From JBCCKC01 sp039182435 (GTDB lineage: Bacteria; Verrucomicrobiota; Verrucomicrobiia; Opitutales; Coraliomargaritaceae): DNA of 13,050 bases. Of the stretch, positions 6,460 to 13,050 are shown piece by piece. The number at the start of each line of letters is the position of its first letter. Within the stretch, counting starts at the first letter, position 1. The stretch covers positions 1 to 13,050 of the forward strand of contig JBCDCC010000056.1 in NCBI GenBank assembly GCA_039182435.1, in the 5' to 3' direction. The notes under the pieces are model-generated. The model did not search any database and was not told where the DNA came from. It saw nothing but the letters and a program-made list of their open reading frames with translations. The position numbers and the translations under genes were made by a program.

Positions 6460-7181
6460 AGAAACAGCTTCAGCGCGGCAAAACCGAGCACACCCGCCAA
6501 GGCTGCACGTATATGCTTGGGCGGTGCGATACGGCTGCCCCAAAATGAACCCGCGAAACCAGCCAAGACAACGGCCAGGATCAGCAAGAGCATATCCGGG
6601 TGCAACTCTGAGGCAGCAGGCTGCAAGCCGAGTAGACCCGCGATCGAGTTCAGAAAAATAAAAGGTGCGGAGATCGCCGCCGCCGTCTTCGCTGGCGCCC
6701 AGCGCGTAAAGATGACCAGTGGCGTCAGAAAAATGCCCCCGCCCACACCGATCAGGCCCGAGACAAATCCCATCAAGATACCAGCGGGAATCAAGGCCCA
6801 GAGAGGTGCACTGCGTGACTCCTCCTCATCGCTAAACGGAAAAAGCAAGCGGATCAACGCGATCAGCAGTGCTACCCCCAACAGCTTCCTAAAGAGCGCT
6901 TCATCGATCTCGAGACTGCCCCCCAGCCAGGCAAATGGAATCGACGCCAAGGCCAGTGGCCAGAAAAGTCTCGCTCGAAAAAAGCCTGCACGAAAAAATG
7001 CATACGTGCCCAGCGCTGAAACCAGAATATTCAGGCTCAGTGCCGTGGGTCGTAAAATCAAAGACTCCACCGCAAAGAGCGACATCACCGCGAGATAGCC
7101 AGATGCCCCCCCGTGACCGACTGAGGCGTAGAGCAAGGCCACAAGAAAAACGGCCACAACGAAGAAGACTGACTCTGGCAT
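6456..7181 (-). CDS. TauE/SafE family membrane permease
   Basis: This 241-residue integral membrane protein belongs to the TauE/SafE (formerly DUF81) family, linked to export or uptake of sulfite, sulfoacetate and other small anions. Hydrophobic segments fill most of the chain in two similar halves. The glycine-rich signature appears twice: SVGHGGASGYL (20-30) and GLIGVGGGIFLTPLVI (142-157). A short charged loop, FSDEEESRS (116-124), separates the halves. Length is slightly under the usual 250-270. The ATG at 7181 is well supported by an AGGAG five bases upstream. It starts 15 nt after the stop of the upstream cysteine-rich gene, so they are probably co-transcribed. The substrate cannot be assigned; sulfur-anion handling is possible but not shown. 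Confidence 0.88.
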   Translation of the reverse strand: MPESVFFVVAVFLVALLYASVGHGGASGYLAVMSLFAVESLILRPTALSLNILVSALGTYAFFRAGFFRARLFWPLALASIPFAWLGGSLEIDEALFRKLLGVALLIALIRLLFPFSDEEESRSAPLWALIPAGILMGFVSGLIGVGGGIFLTPLVIFTRWAPAKTAAAISAPFIFLNSIAGLLGLQPAASELHPDMLLLILAVVLAGFAGSFWGSRIAPPKHIRAALAGVLGFAALKLFL

Positions 7182-7186
7182 CCAAG

Positions 7187-7191
7187 CTCCT
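7187..7191 (-). promoter_or_regulatory. Strong Shine-Dalgarno of the permease gene
   Basis: On the minus strand AGGAG lies 5 nt before the ATG at 7181, inside the 15-nt space after the upstream gene. Such a clear site is unusual in this window and fixes the permease start. It supports independent initiation within a two-gene transcript. Confidence 0.75.
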
Positions 7192-7196
7192 GGAGG

Positions 7197-7874
7197 TTAC
7201 TCCGTATTCGTGAGGTATTTCTCGTGCCGCTGGAGCTGTTGTTCCAGAGAGGAAGCCACGAGGACGGATGTCGCAAAAAACATAATCACCGCATTCGAGA
7301 CCGCATCACTATTGATCGAGTTTTGCACCCGTTTGGAGAAATCACGATTCAAGCCTTCGAGCACATCGTAATACTGCTTCAAGCCCTTCATCTCCCAATC
7401 CGACTCATCCCCGTGTAACTCGGCAAAATACTGCTGAATCAAGTAATTACCGATCGTGCGACGCAGCGTTTCCCGCGTCGTGCAGAAAGGGATATGGAAA
7501 CTCGCCATCGAGCCCAACTTCTTCAAAACCGGGCAGGCACTGGTCGCCATGAGCAAACCAAGCAATGAGTTGATGCCAATCTGCAGGTCACAACTCTCAA
7601 AATAGTTTCGCTCCGGCGTCTGAACGGTCACCTTGACCTTTTCCGTCGATTTATCATCAGCGAAGGTCTCGATCAAACCATGGATCCGGGTGGCCACCGG
7701 ACAGTAATTGCAATCCGCGCTCTTCAGCGGGCAGCAGGCGCATTTATTATTCTCGAGCTTCGCCCACTCTGGGTATTCGCGAGAATGGTCGTATCCCACC
7801 GGCAACGTATCGACATCAAAAACAAGCTCTCGGTCATCAAATTCGAAGATGTAACGAACTTTACCATCATCCAT
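7197..7874 (-). CDS. Uncharacterised cysteine-cluster protein
   Basis: I do not recognise this 225-residue protein. The N-terminal 35 residues look like short beta strands (VRYIFEFDDRELVFDVDTLP). A cysteine cluster follows: C45, C47, C48, C55 and C58 in KCACCPLKSADCNYCPVA, a CxCC-x6-CxxC pattern that could hold zinc or an iron-sulfur cluster. Three further cysteines, C95, C114 and C131, lie in the middle. Residues 100-150 are mixed helix with a SACP and an FCTTRETLRR segment. The region 190-210 (AVSNAVIMFFATSVLVASSL) is hydrophobic and may be a buried or membrane-associated helix before a charged tail. There is no signal peptide, so it is likely cytoplasmic. It lies 15 nt upstream of the permease gene, suggesting a shared operon. 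No Shine-Dalgarno is evident. Confidence 0.75.
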   Translation of the reverse strand: MDDGKVRYIFEFDDRELVFDVDTLPVGYDHSREYPEWAKLENNKCACCPLKSADCNYCPVATRIHGLIETFADDKSTEKVKVTVQTPERNYFESCDLQIGINSLLGLLMATSACPVLKKLGSMASFHIPFCTTRETLRRTIGNYLIQQYFAELHGDESDWEMKGLKQYYDVLEGLNRDFSKRVQNSINSDAVSNAVIMFFATSVLVASSLEQQLQRHEKYLTNTE

Positions 7875-7959
7875 GAAAAACTAAGAAAAAGCAGAAATCG
7901 CACTTGTGCAACCCTTGCCGTAGAAACAAGCCTAATAAGGCCGTCGAGATCCGCTGAAC

Positions 7960-8412
7960 TTAGTAGCCCTTGCTCCGAAGCACTTCCTCTAGCTGTGCCT
8001 GAAAGGCCTGCACATCTTCAGGTGCAGGGCGATAGTCTGGATCATCTCCTGGGATCAAGCCAAGCTGTCCTGTGCTCGCGAGCTGCCAGCCAAGCGTTAC
8101 ACCATCCGAGAAAGTGACGTTACCACTGACCAAGGCACCCGGACGCGTGATCGGGTCCACATCCACCCGCACGCCGTTGCCACCTTCGTCCACGACTTCA
8201 GGCTCTACTACCGCTGCGGCACCCTCTTCCTCGGTAGTGGCAGGCGCAGACTCATCGAAAGTGATCTCCAGATCGTCCACCAAAAAGCGAACATCCATGT
8301 AGGTCATTGAGAGGTCAAACTCTTCACGCAGCAGACGCTGCACATCCGCCAGAGACTGACCTTCCTTAATCGCAGCTTTCACCGCAGACACTTGCACTTC
8401 GTTTAAATCCAT
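7960..8412 (-). CDS. Conserved-looking hypothetical acidic protein downstream of dnaA
   Basis: This 150-residue protein is not one I can name. It has three parts: a helical N-terminal domain (1-50, EVQVSAVKAAIKEGQSLADV and on to LSMTYMDVRFLVDDLEI) that could be a small helix-turn-helix-like or dimerisation unit; an acidic, low-complexity linker (about 53-80, rich in E, A and V); and a C-terminal domain (about 85-150) with ALVSGNVTFSDGVTLGWQL, GQLGLIPGDDPDYRPAPEDV and a terminal helix. The linker between two ordered ends argues for a real protein. An AGAGG lies just before the ATG. It sits 88 nt after dnaA on the same strand, so it could be read from the dnaA promoter. No signal peptide or membrane helix is seen. 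Confidence 0.72.
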   Translation of the reverse strand: MDLNEVQVSAVKAAIKEGQSLADVQRLLREEFDLSMTYMDVRFLVDDLEITFDESAPATTEEEGAAAVVEPEVVDEGGNGVRVDVDPITRPGALVSGNVTFSDGVTLGWQLASTGQLGLIPGDDPDYRPAPEDVQAFQAQLEEVLRSKGY

Positions 8413-8500
8413 AGGCCTCTATCCATGTAGGATGCTTCGCTTCATAGGAAACAAAAAATCGAGGCGACCATCAGGATTGAATGCTCCTAGCGTCGATCCA

Positions 8501-9895
8501 TTAAGCGCGGTTTTGCGCGAGCTGCTTGATCAAATAGTCCACACCGCGCTTCACGGTGCCATCCTGCTCCATCATATTTTCCACCTGCTTACAGGCGTGA
8601 ATCACCGTGCCGTGGTCGCGGCCACCGAAGGCATCACCAATTGATTTGAGTGGATCACTGGTCAAAGTCCGGCTGATATACATCGCGATTTGGCGCGGCA
8701 ACACAATTTGCCCGCTCCGGCGGCGGCCAAGCATCTCACTGAGCCGGAGCTGGTAATAGTCCGCTACTTTCTTCTGGATTTGCTCCACAGTCACTTTACT
8801 CGCCGCTTCCTCTTGGAGAAGATCCGCCAAGAGGCGCTCGACTGCCTCTAAGTCAACCTTTCGCCCAATCAAGGAGCTGTAGCTGGCGATGCGTGTGAGC
8901 GCACCTTCCATCCGGCGCACGTTGCGAGAGACACGCTCCGCCAAGAAATCGAGGATTCCACTCTCGAGTTGGATATTCAGCGACTCCGCCTTCTTGCGAA
9001 GGATCGCGACACGGGTCTCAAAATCCGGCGCTTGGATATCCGTAACCAAACCCCACTGGAAACGGGAAATCAGGCGATTCTCGAGCTTCTCAATCTCATT
9101 TGCCGGGCGATCGCTCGCGAGGAAGATTTGGTGACCCGACTCGAAGAGGTCATTGAAAGTGTGAAAGAACTCTTCCTGAGTGCTCTCCTTACCAGAGAGG
9201 AAATGGATGTCATCGACAAGCAGTGCATCGACTGTGCGGTAACGTTTGCGGAATTGGCCCAGCTTGTTCTCACGAATCGCGTGGATGAACTCGTTGGTGA
9301 ATTTCTCCGTCGAAATATAGGCGATATTCGCACTGGGATTGTTCAGGAGCATCTGATGCGCAACCGCATGCATGAGGTGCGTCTTGCCCAGCCCCGTATC
9401 CCCGTAAACGAAAAGTGGGTTGTAGGCACGGCCCGGCGCGTTGGCCACCGCGATACTCGCAGCATGTGCGAGCTGATTACCCGAACCGACCACGAAATTC
9501 TCAAACGTATTCCGCGGGTTCAAAAGGCTGCGACTACGCTTTGCTTGCCGCGCCTTTTCCGTTGCGCGATTCAAACTGGCTCTTGCTCGCTCAGAATGCT
9601 CCGAAGGCTTCGGCTCGACGACCTTTTCCTCCACCGGCTCCTGCACAGCCTCAATGCTCACTTTGATCACAGTGCCCGCAAAGCCACGTGCTTGTTGTGC
9701 GATCACATCAATGTAGTTACTCTGAATCCAGATAGCGTTGAACTCACTCGGAGCCGTCAACTTCATCGCATTATCCGACTCCTCAAGGCATTCAATACCC
9801 GCAAACCACATATCATAGATATCTGCAGGGAAGAGCTTCTGTAGCTCTAGATTGACGCTGTTCCAGAGTGTTTGAGTCGGTATCGATTGCGGCAT
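8501..9895 (-). CDS. dnaA: Chromosomal replication initiator DnaA
   Basis: DnaA binds DnaA boxes at oriC as an ATP-bound AAA+ oligomer and opens the DNA. From the ATG at 9895 it has 464 residues. Domain I (about 9-75) begins LWNSVNLELQKLFPADIYDM. A charged linker follows (about 85-120). The AAA+ domain shows Walker A GDTGLGKTH (165-173), Walker B LLVDDIHF (225-232), sensor I ASDRP (260-264) and an arginine-finger region LENRLISRF (271-279). Domain IV has the DNA-binding signature GDAFGGRDHGTVIHA (420-434). A GTG at 9925 in frame would add ten residues, but it lies inside a DnaA box and the ATG gives a more typical N-terminus; neither start has a good Shine-Dalgarno. dnaN, often next to dnaA, is absent. 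Confidence 0.96.
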   Translation of the reverse strand: MPQSIPTQTLWNSVNLELQKLFPADIYDMWFAGIECLEESDNAMKLTAPSEFNAIWIQSNYIDVIAQQARGFAGTVIKVSIEAVQEPVEEKVVEPKPSEHSERARASLNRATEKARQAKRSRSLLNPRNTFENFVVGSGNQLAHAASIAVANAPGRAYNPLFVYGDTGLGKTHLMHAVAHQMLLNNPSANIAYISTEKFTNEFIHAIRENKLGQFRKRYRTVDALLVDDIHFLSGKESTQEEFFHTFNDLFESGHQIFLASDRPANEIEKLENRLISRFQWGLVTDIQAPDFETRVAILRKKAESLNIQLESGILDFLAERVSRNVRRMEGALTRIASYSSLIGRKVDLEAVERLLADLLQEEAASKVTVEQIQKKVADYYQLRLSEMLGRRRSGQIVLPRQIAMYISRTLTSDPLKSIGDAFGGRDHGTVIHACKQVENMMEQDGTVKRGVDYLIKQLAQNRA

Positions 9896-9917
9896 TGAGG
9901 TGGTATAGTCGGAGATT

Positions 9918-9926
9918 TTATTCACA
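9918..9926 (+). promoter_or_regulatory. DnaA box overlapping the upstream GTG of dnaA
   Basis: TTATTCACA matches the TTATNCACA consensus fully. Read on the minus strand it is TGTGAATAA and contains the alternative GTG start at 9925. It lies 22 nt before the preferred dnaA ATG, in the 5' leader, a usual place for autoregulation of dnaA. A second, weaker site (CTGTCCACA, 9952-9960, 7 of 9) is 25 nt further upstream. Confidence 0.6.
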
Positions 9927-10379
9927 GTGCCTGTTTCCAGTTCGTTGCAAACTGTCCACAGTGCTTGGCGTCGTGCTTATTTTTTCAATGTAGACTGAGC
10001 ATTCGATGACCTAGGCATCAGGTAAGCTACTCAACTAAATTCTTAAACACTTATAAATTAATTACTTAGAAATCCTTTAGGGTTGGAAATGAAATAAAAA
10101 AAAAGAAAAATTGAGCGAGCAGTCGTCATTAAGCTGAAGGTTGAAACGTGACGTAGCTACAAAAAAGCGAGAGAGTTTTAGCCATGGCAAGGGCAACTTC
10201 TGCACAAGTTATTCACAGTCGATTTTGAATAACTTTTTTAGAGAAATTAGCAGCTCAGTTACAGTTGGGTTACCATTCTGTTAACCCTTGAAAAGAGGCG
10301 AGTTCCGAGATTACGAAAACGGAGCTTTGACTTATCTTCCATCGTTTGTCTGGAAGGAAATAAATTGTGGCACAAATTT
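9927..10379. other. Candidate oriC region between hprK and dnaA
   Basis: This gap of about 450 nt has no credible gene and is the longest non-coding stretch in the window. It holds an AT-rich segment from about 10031 to 10112, including ATTCTTAAACACTTATAAAT and an A9 tract at 10096-10104, a possible unwinding element. A consensus DnaA box and an inverted near-copy lie at 10208-10233, and further box-like sites lie toward dnaA. A 6-bp inverted repeat, GGGTTA and TAACCC with a 9-nt loop, occurs near 10268-10288. Only two full-consensus boxes are present in and at the edge of the region (9918, 10209), fewer than in well-known origins, so the call is tentative. The dnaA promoter must also lie here; I see no clear -35/-10 pair. 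Confidence 0.4.
10208..10233. promoter_or_regulatory. Pair of inverted DnaA-box-like sites
   Basis: TTATTCACA at 10209-10217 on the plus strand is a full match to the DnaA-box consensus. TTATTCAAA on the minus strand (10224-10232) matches eight of nine. Together they form an 8-bp inverted repeat, GTTATTCA (10208-10215) and TGAATAAC (10226-10233), with a 10-nt spacer. Six T's follow on the plus strand, so it could be mistaken for a weak terminator. However, no rightward gene precedes it and the stem is AT-rich. Confidence 0.5.
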
Positions 10380-11354
10380 TTATTTTGCGTCGGAACCTTC
10401 CATATGCGCGATGAGGCGCGCATTGAAATCAGCCGCCGAGTCGTGCCCGATCTGCTTCAGGGCTTGCACCATTGAGGCCACTTCTACGAGTCGCGCCATA
10501 TCACGACCGGGACGGACGGGTATCTCCATCACGGGCACTTTCAATCCAAGCACTTCAATAAATTGTTCTTCCAAGCCAGTGCGCTCCTCATGCATCCCGC
10601 TCGTCCAGTTTTTGAAATTAATCACGAGATCGATCCGTTTCTGCAAGCGCACAGAGCGCACCCCGAAGAGCTCAGCGATATTGATAATCCCCAGCCCGCG
10701 ACACTCCATGTAGCCTCGGCTCAACTCGGAGGAGGTGCCCATGAGCTCGCGTTCACTAAGCCTGTGGATGTAAGTTAAATCATCCGCCACCAAGCTGTGC
10801 CCACGTTCAATCAACGCGAGCGCACACTCACTCTTGCCCACGCCGCTCTCACCACAGATAAGCGTGCCGATCCCCTTGATATCAAGTAGCGTGCCGTGCA
10901 TGTGGGTGCGCGGAGCGAACTTATCTTCGAGAAGCAAGGTCGCCTCCGTCGTAAAGGTCTTCGTCGGCATGGTCGAGCGAATCAGCGGTGTAGCGAACAT
11001 AGCGCAGAGCTCTTTCAATGTCTTCGACGGAGCGAGATTACGCGAAATAATGATGCAGGGCACTTTTCGCTTAAGGATCTCTGTCATCACGCGCTTCTCA
11101 TCCGCCGCGTTCAGCTCGCGCAGATAGGCCATCTCCCCCGCCCCGAAGAGCTGGATTCGCTTCGCGGCAAAGAACTTAAAGAAGCCCGTCATGGCCAAGG
11201 CCGGACGGTTCAAACTTCGTTCGCCGATCATGTTGCTCATGCCGCTTTCACCCGCCACCAGATCCATCGAGAGCGGCTCTTTAAAGGATTCATAGAAATC
11301 GCGAACGCCGACCGCTTCAACGAATTGAGCTTTGTTTTTTTGGGTAATAGACAT
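10380..11354 (-). CDS. hprK: HPr kinase/phosphorylase HprK
   Basis: HprK/P phosphorylates the phosphocarrier HPr (or a paralogue) on a serine with ATP or pyrophosphate and can reverse this, coupling carbon or nitrogen status to regulation. From the ATG at 11354 it has 324 residues. An N-terminal MurF/HprK-type domain covers about 1-130. H153 in HMHG comes next, then Walker A GESGVGKS (168-175), the DD pair at 191-192, the family signature MECRGLGIINI (216-226) and the C-terminal loop PVRPGRD (279-285). These are the expected catalytic elements. The frame is open 19 codons further upstream, but that part overlaps lptB and is rejected. The ATG lies 7 nt after the lptB stop, so both are in one operon. 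No HPr gene is present here. Confidence 0.94.
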   Translation of the reverse strand: MSITQKNKAQFVEAVGVRDFYESFKEPLSMDLVAGESGMSNMIGERSLNRPALAMTGFFKFFAAKRIQLFGAGEMAYLRELNAADEKRVMTEILKRKVPCIIISRNLAPSKTLKELCAMFATPLIRSTMPTKTFTTEATLLLEDKFAPRTHMHGTLLDIKGIGTLICGESGVGKSECALALIERGHSLVADDLTYIHRLSERELMGTSSELSRGYMECRGLGIINIAELFGVRSVRLQKRIDLVINFKNWTSGMHEERTGLEEQFIEVLGLKVPVMEIPVRPGRDMARLVEVASMVQALKQIGHDSAADFNARLIAHMEGSDAK

Positions 11355-11361
11355 GGTTCGA

Positions 11362-12105
11362 CTACATGTTGAAGTCTTCGCCGAGGTAATACTGGCGGCT
11401 CTGGGGATCATTAATCAGGAAATCACTGGAGCCCTCAGACAGCACCGAGCCTTGGTGCATCAAATAGGCCCGGTCGACAATGCGTAAGGTTTCACGAACA
11501 TTGTGATCTGTGATCAGCACGCCGATTCCTAGGTCTTTCAGCTGAATGATGATCTTCTGCACCTCGCTCACACTGATCGGATCGACCCCACTGAAGGGCT
11601 CATCCATGAGAAGAAACTTGGGATTGGTCACCAAAGCGCGGGAGATCTCGAGCCGGCGGCGTTCCCCACCACTCAGGGTATAAGCCCGTTGTTTAGCCAA
11701 GTGCTCGAGCCCCAGTTCATTGAGGTGCTCCTCCACGCAGGCTTTGCGGTCGGCCTTGCTCAAAGGCAAGGTCTCGGCGATCGCTCGGATGTTTTCCTCG
11801 ACCGTGAGTTTGCGAAAGATCGATGCTTCCTGGGGCAGGTAGCCGATGCCACGACGGGCGCGGCGAAACATGGGTAAGGACGTCAAATCATCATCGTCGA
11901 GGAAGACTTTACCTTTGGTGGCTCGAATCAGACCGACAATCATGTAAAAGGTCGTCGTCTTACCCGCACCATTCGGGCCGAGTAGACCGACGATTTCGCC
12001 CGCGGTAACGTTGACATTGACACCCTTTACCACGCGCCGCTTGCCATAATCACGCACGAGATCTTGCGTTTGAACTGTGGGGCGCGGCAGTGACGTTTCA
12101 TCCAT
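11362..12105 (-). CDS. lptB: LPS export ABC transporter ATP-binding protein LptB
   Basis: LptB is the cytoplasmic ATPase that drives LptFG to extract lipopolysaccharide from the inner membrane and push it along the Lpt bridge. The 247 residues carry all ABC ATPase motifs: Walker A GPNGAGKTT (43-51), Q-loop LPQEASIFRKL (Q92), signature LSGGERRR (144-151), Walker B LLMDEPFSGVDP (165-176) and H-loop TDHNVRETL (H201). The text around the Q-loop and the ending YYLGEDFNM are characteristic of LptB rather than of amino-acid transporter ATPases. It is slightly longer than E. coli LptB (241). It follows the LptA-like gene by 53 nt and precedes hprK by 7 nt on the same strand. LptF and LptG are not in the window. 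Confidence 0.95.
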   Translation of the reverse strand: MDETSLPRPTVQTQDLVRDYGKRRVVKGVNVNVTAGEIVGLLGPNGAGKTTTFYMIVGLIRATKGKVFLDDDDLTSLPMFRRARRGIGYLPQEASIFRKLTVEENIRAIAETLPLSKADRKACVEEHLNELGLEHLAKQRAYTLSGGERRRLEISRALVTNPKFLLMDEPFSGVDPISVSEVQKIIIQLKDLGIGVLITDHNVRETLRIVDRAYLMHQGSVLSEGSSDFLINDPQSRQYYLGEDFNM

Positions 12106-12158
12106 GTTCAGATGAAAAATGGTCGGCTAGTTCACCGCAATCCAATCCTTCGGAAAAA

Positions 12159-13050
12159 TCAGGGCTTCTTCGTAGGAAGCGCGGGTAAAGTAATTTTCGC
12201 ACGCTGCCTGTTCGTGCCATCGCCTTCGACAATCGCGCGACGCTCCCCTTGATTTAAGATCATGCGGTGTCCCGTCACCTTGCCACGATCATCAAAAATC
12301 GCCGCATCGCCTTCCAAAGTGACCTTCCCTTCAAGCGGTCGTATCATAGCCTTGTTCGCTGTCGCCGTGCGGCCTGACTGCACGAAGCGCACATTGTCGA
12401 TCGCATCAATCGTATCGACTTCCAACGCATTGATTCCAGAGCCTTCCTTCCGCTCGGCCCGAACTTCCAGCAGATCACAAGTCGCCTCCAGGTTCGTCGC
12501 CTCAATCAAGACGCTCTCGGAAAAGACAAAAAACATCCCGGTGACATCATCAGTCACCTGCAAATCCTCACTTCGAATCGTCGTGATCGCCGGAGCGGTC
12601 TCGACCTCAGACTCAGTCACAAGCTGCGGCTCTGCCTCTAGAATCGGCGCCTGTGGAAAAACGTTCTCCCCCGAGAGCGGATCATAGCCAAGGTCAGGCA
12701 TCTCGGGCAGAGTCACCACGACCATCTGCTCCTCATTACCCTGCACGTGAGCACCCTTTGGCTGCAACTCCATACGGAAGCCCTCTATTTTGGCATCTCC
12801 GTTCTCGATCACCGGCTGGCCAAGCAACTGCGCCCGCTCGGTCGCTGGATAAAAAACCACCTTCTGGGCGCGCGCGGTTTGCTCATCGCGCTCGATGGTG
12901 ACCGAGCCCTCGGCCACTACTTTCTCCACCGCGCCCACGGAAATCTCCTCTGACTCTGCCTCACCCGAAGACTCGACCCCCTTCTTCGCTTCAATCCGCA
13001 TGGTGTCGGCCGTCATCTGCATCGCACCCGAGAGCACTTGGACCGAACCA
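12159..13050 (-). CDS. LptA/OstA-like LPS transport periplasmic protein, 5' end beyond window
   Basis: The frame is open through the right edge, so at least 296 residues are seen and the N-terminus, with any signal peptide, is missing. The chain shows repeated short beta strands typical of the OstA/LptA jellyroll: VVAEGSVTIERDEQTARAQK near the edge, then EGDAAIFDDRGKVTGHRMIL and RRAIVEGDG near the C-terminus. A less regular acidic stretch lies between. LptA forms the periplasmic bridge that carries LPS from LptC to LptD. The length well exceeds E. coli LptA (185), suggesting two OstA-like units in one chain or a fusion with an LptC-like part. The position directly before lptB supports the role. 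A GTG at 13037 is an internal valine, not the start. I withhold the symbol because the protein is partial and long. Confidence 0.78.
   Translation of the reverse strand, partial: GSVQVLSGAMQMTADTMRIEAKKGVESSGEAESEEISVGAVEKVVAEGSVTIERDEQTARAQKVVFYPATERAQLLGQPVIENGDAKIEGFRMELQPKGAHVQGNEEQMVVVTLPEMPDLGYDPLSGENVFPQAPILEAEPQLVTESEVETAPAITTIRSEDLQVTDDVTGMFFVFSESVLIEATNLEATCDLLEVRAERKEGSGINALEVDTIDAIDNVRFVQSGRTATANKAMIRPLEGKVTLEGDAAIFDDRGKVTGHRMILNQGERRAIVEGDGTNRQRAKITLPALPTKKP

Noticed and set aside
5965..6543. 192-codon minus-strand ORF opposite the MOSC gene
   Set aside because: Shadow frame: it covers the strongly matched MOSC gene and runs into the permease gene.
8969..9844. 291-codon plus-strand ORF
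   Set aside because: It lies antisense within dnaA, whose protein is unmistakable; a shadow frame.
10208..10240. Rho-independent terminator (inverted repeat followed by six T's)
   Set aside because: The stem has only two G-C pairs, it points rightward with no rightward gene upstream, and the sequence is better explained by paired DnaA boxes.
11355..11411. 19-residue N-terminal extension of HprK
   Set aside because: It would overlap lptB by about 50 nt and is serine/threonine-rich shadow sequence; the ATG at 11354 fits the family start and operon spacing.
1..13050. Mobile elements, CRISPR arrays, tRNA or rRNA genes, toxin-antitoxin or phage genes
   Set aside because: None was seen; gene content is housekeeping plus cofactor synthesis with even composition.

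Overview
The window reads as an ordinary chromosomal segment of a Gram-negative bacterium. LptA- and LptB-type lipopolysaccharide export proteins imply an outer membrane, and an HPr kinase/phosphorylase lies directly behind lptB. dnaA stands alone, without dnaN, and most starts lack a strong Shine-Dalgarno. From this mix and the general look of the proteins I suspect a Verrucomicrobiota member (Opitutae/Puniceicoccales-like). That is inference; no rRNA or other phylogenetic marker was compared. Base composition and coding style look even throughout, and I see no insertion sequence, phage gene, CRISPR array or tRNA.

Layout, left to right. (1) 1-144: C-terminal tail of a probable LysR-type regulator, then a gap ending in a clear intrinsic terminator (352-380). 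(2) 407-1735: NorM-type MATE efflux pump. (3) 1732-6459: a molybdenum cofactor (Moco) cluster. moaA runs leftward; moeA, moaC, mobA, moaD, moaE and a MOSC-domain gene run rightward. The genes are tightly packed, with overlaps moaC/mobA, moaD/moaE and moaE/MOSC. The exception is a 183-nt gap between mobA and moaD that holds an inverted repeat and a possible 17-codon leader ORF. (4) 6456-7874: a leftward pair, a TauE/SafE-type permease preceded by an unrecognised cysteine-rich protein. (5) 7960-8412: an uncharacterised acidic protein, downstream of dnaA on the same strand. (6) 8501-9895: dnaA, with an upstream gap of about 480 nt holding DnaA-box-like sites and an AT-rich stretch, a candidate oriC. 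(7) 10380-13050: hprK, lptB and an LptA/OstA-like gene that runs off the right edge, all leftward.

How the genes work together. MoaA and MoaC make cyclic pyranopterin monophosphate from GTP. MoaD/MoaE (MPT synthase) add the dithiolene sulfurs, MoeA inserts molybdate and MobA attaches GMP to give the bis-MGD form; the MOSC protein may bind or transfer finished cofactor. The MoaD-activating enzyme (MoeB) and the MPT adenylyltransferase (MogA/MoaB) are not in the window. LptA and LptB belong to the lipopolysaccharide transport bridge.

I did not find a convincing undescribed system. The best leads are the candidate origin, the MoaD tail ending Ser-Gly rather than Gly-Gly, the repeat plus leader ORF before moaD, and the Cys-rich protein paired with the permease.
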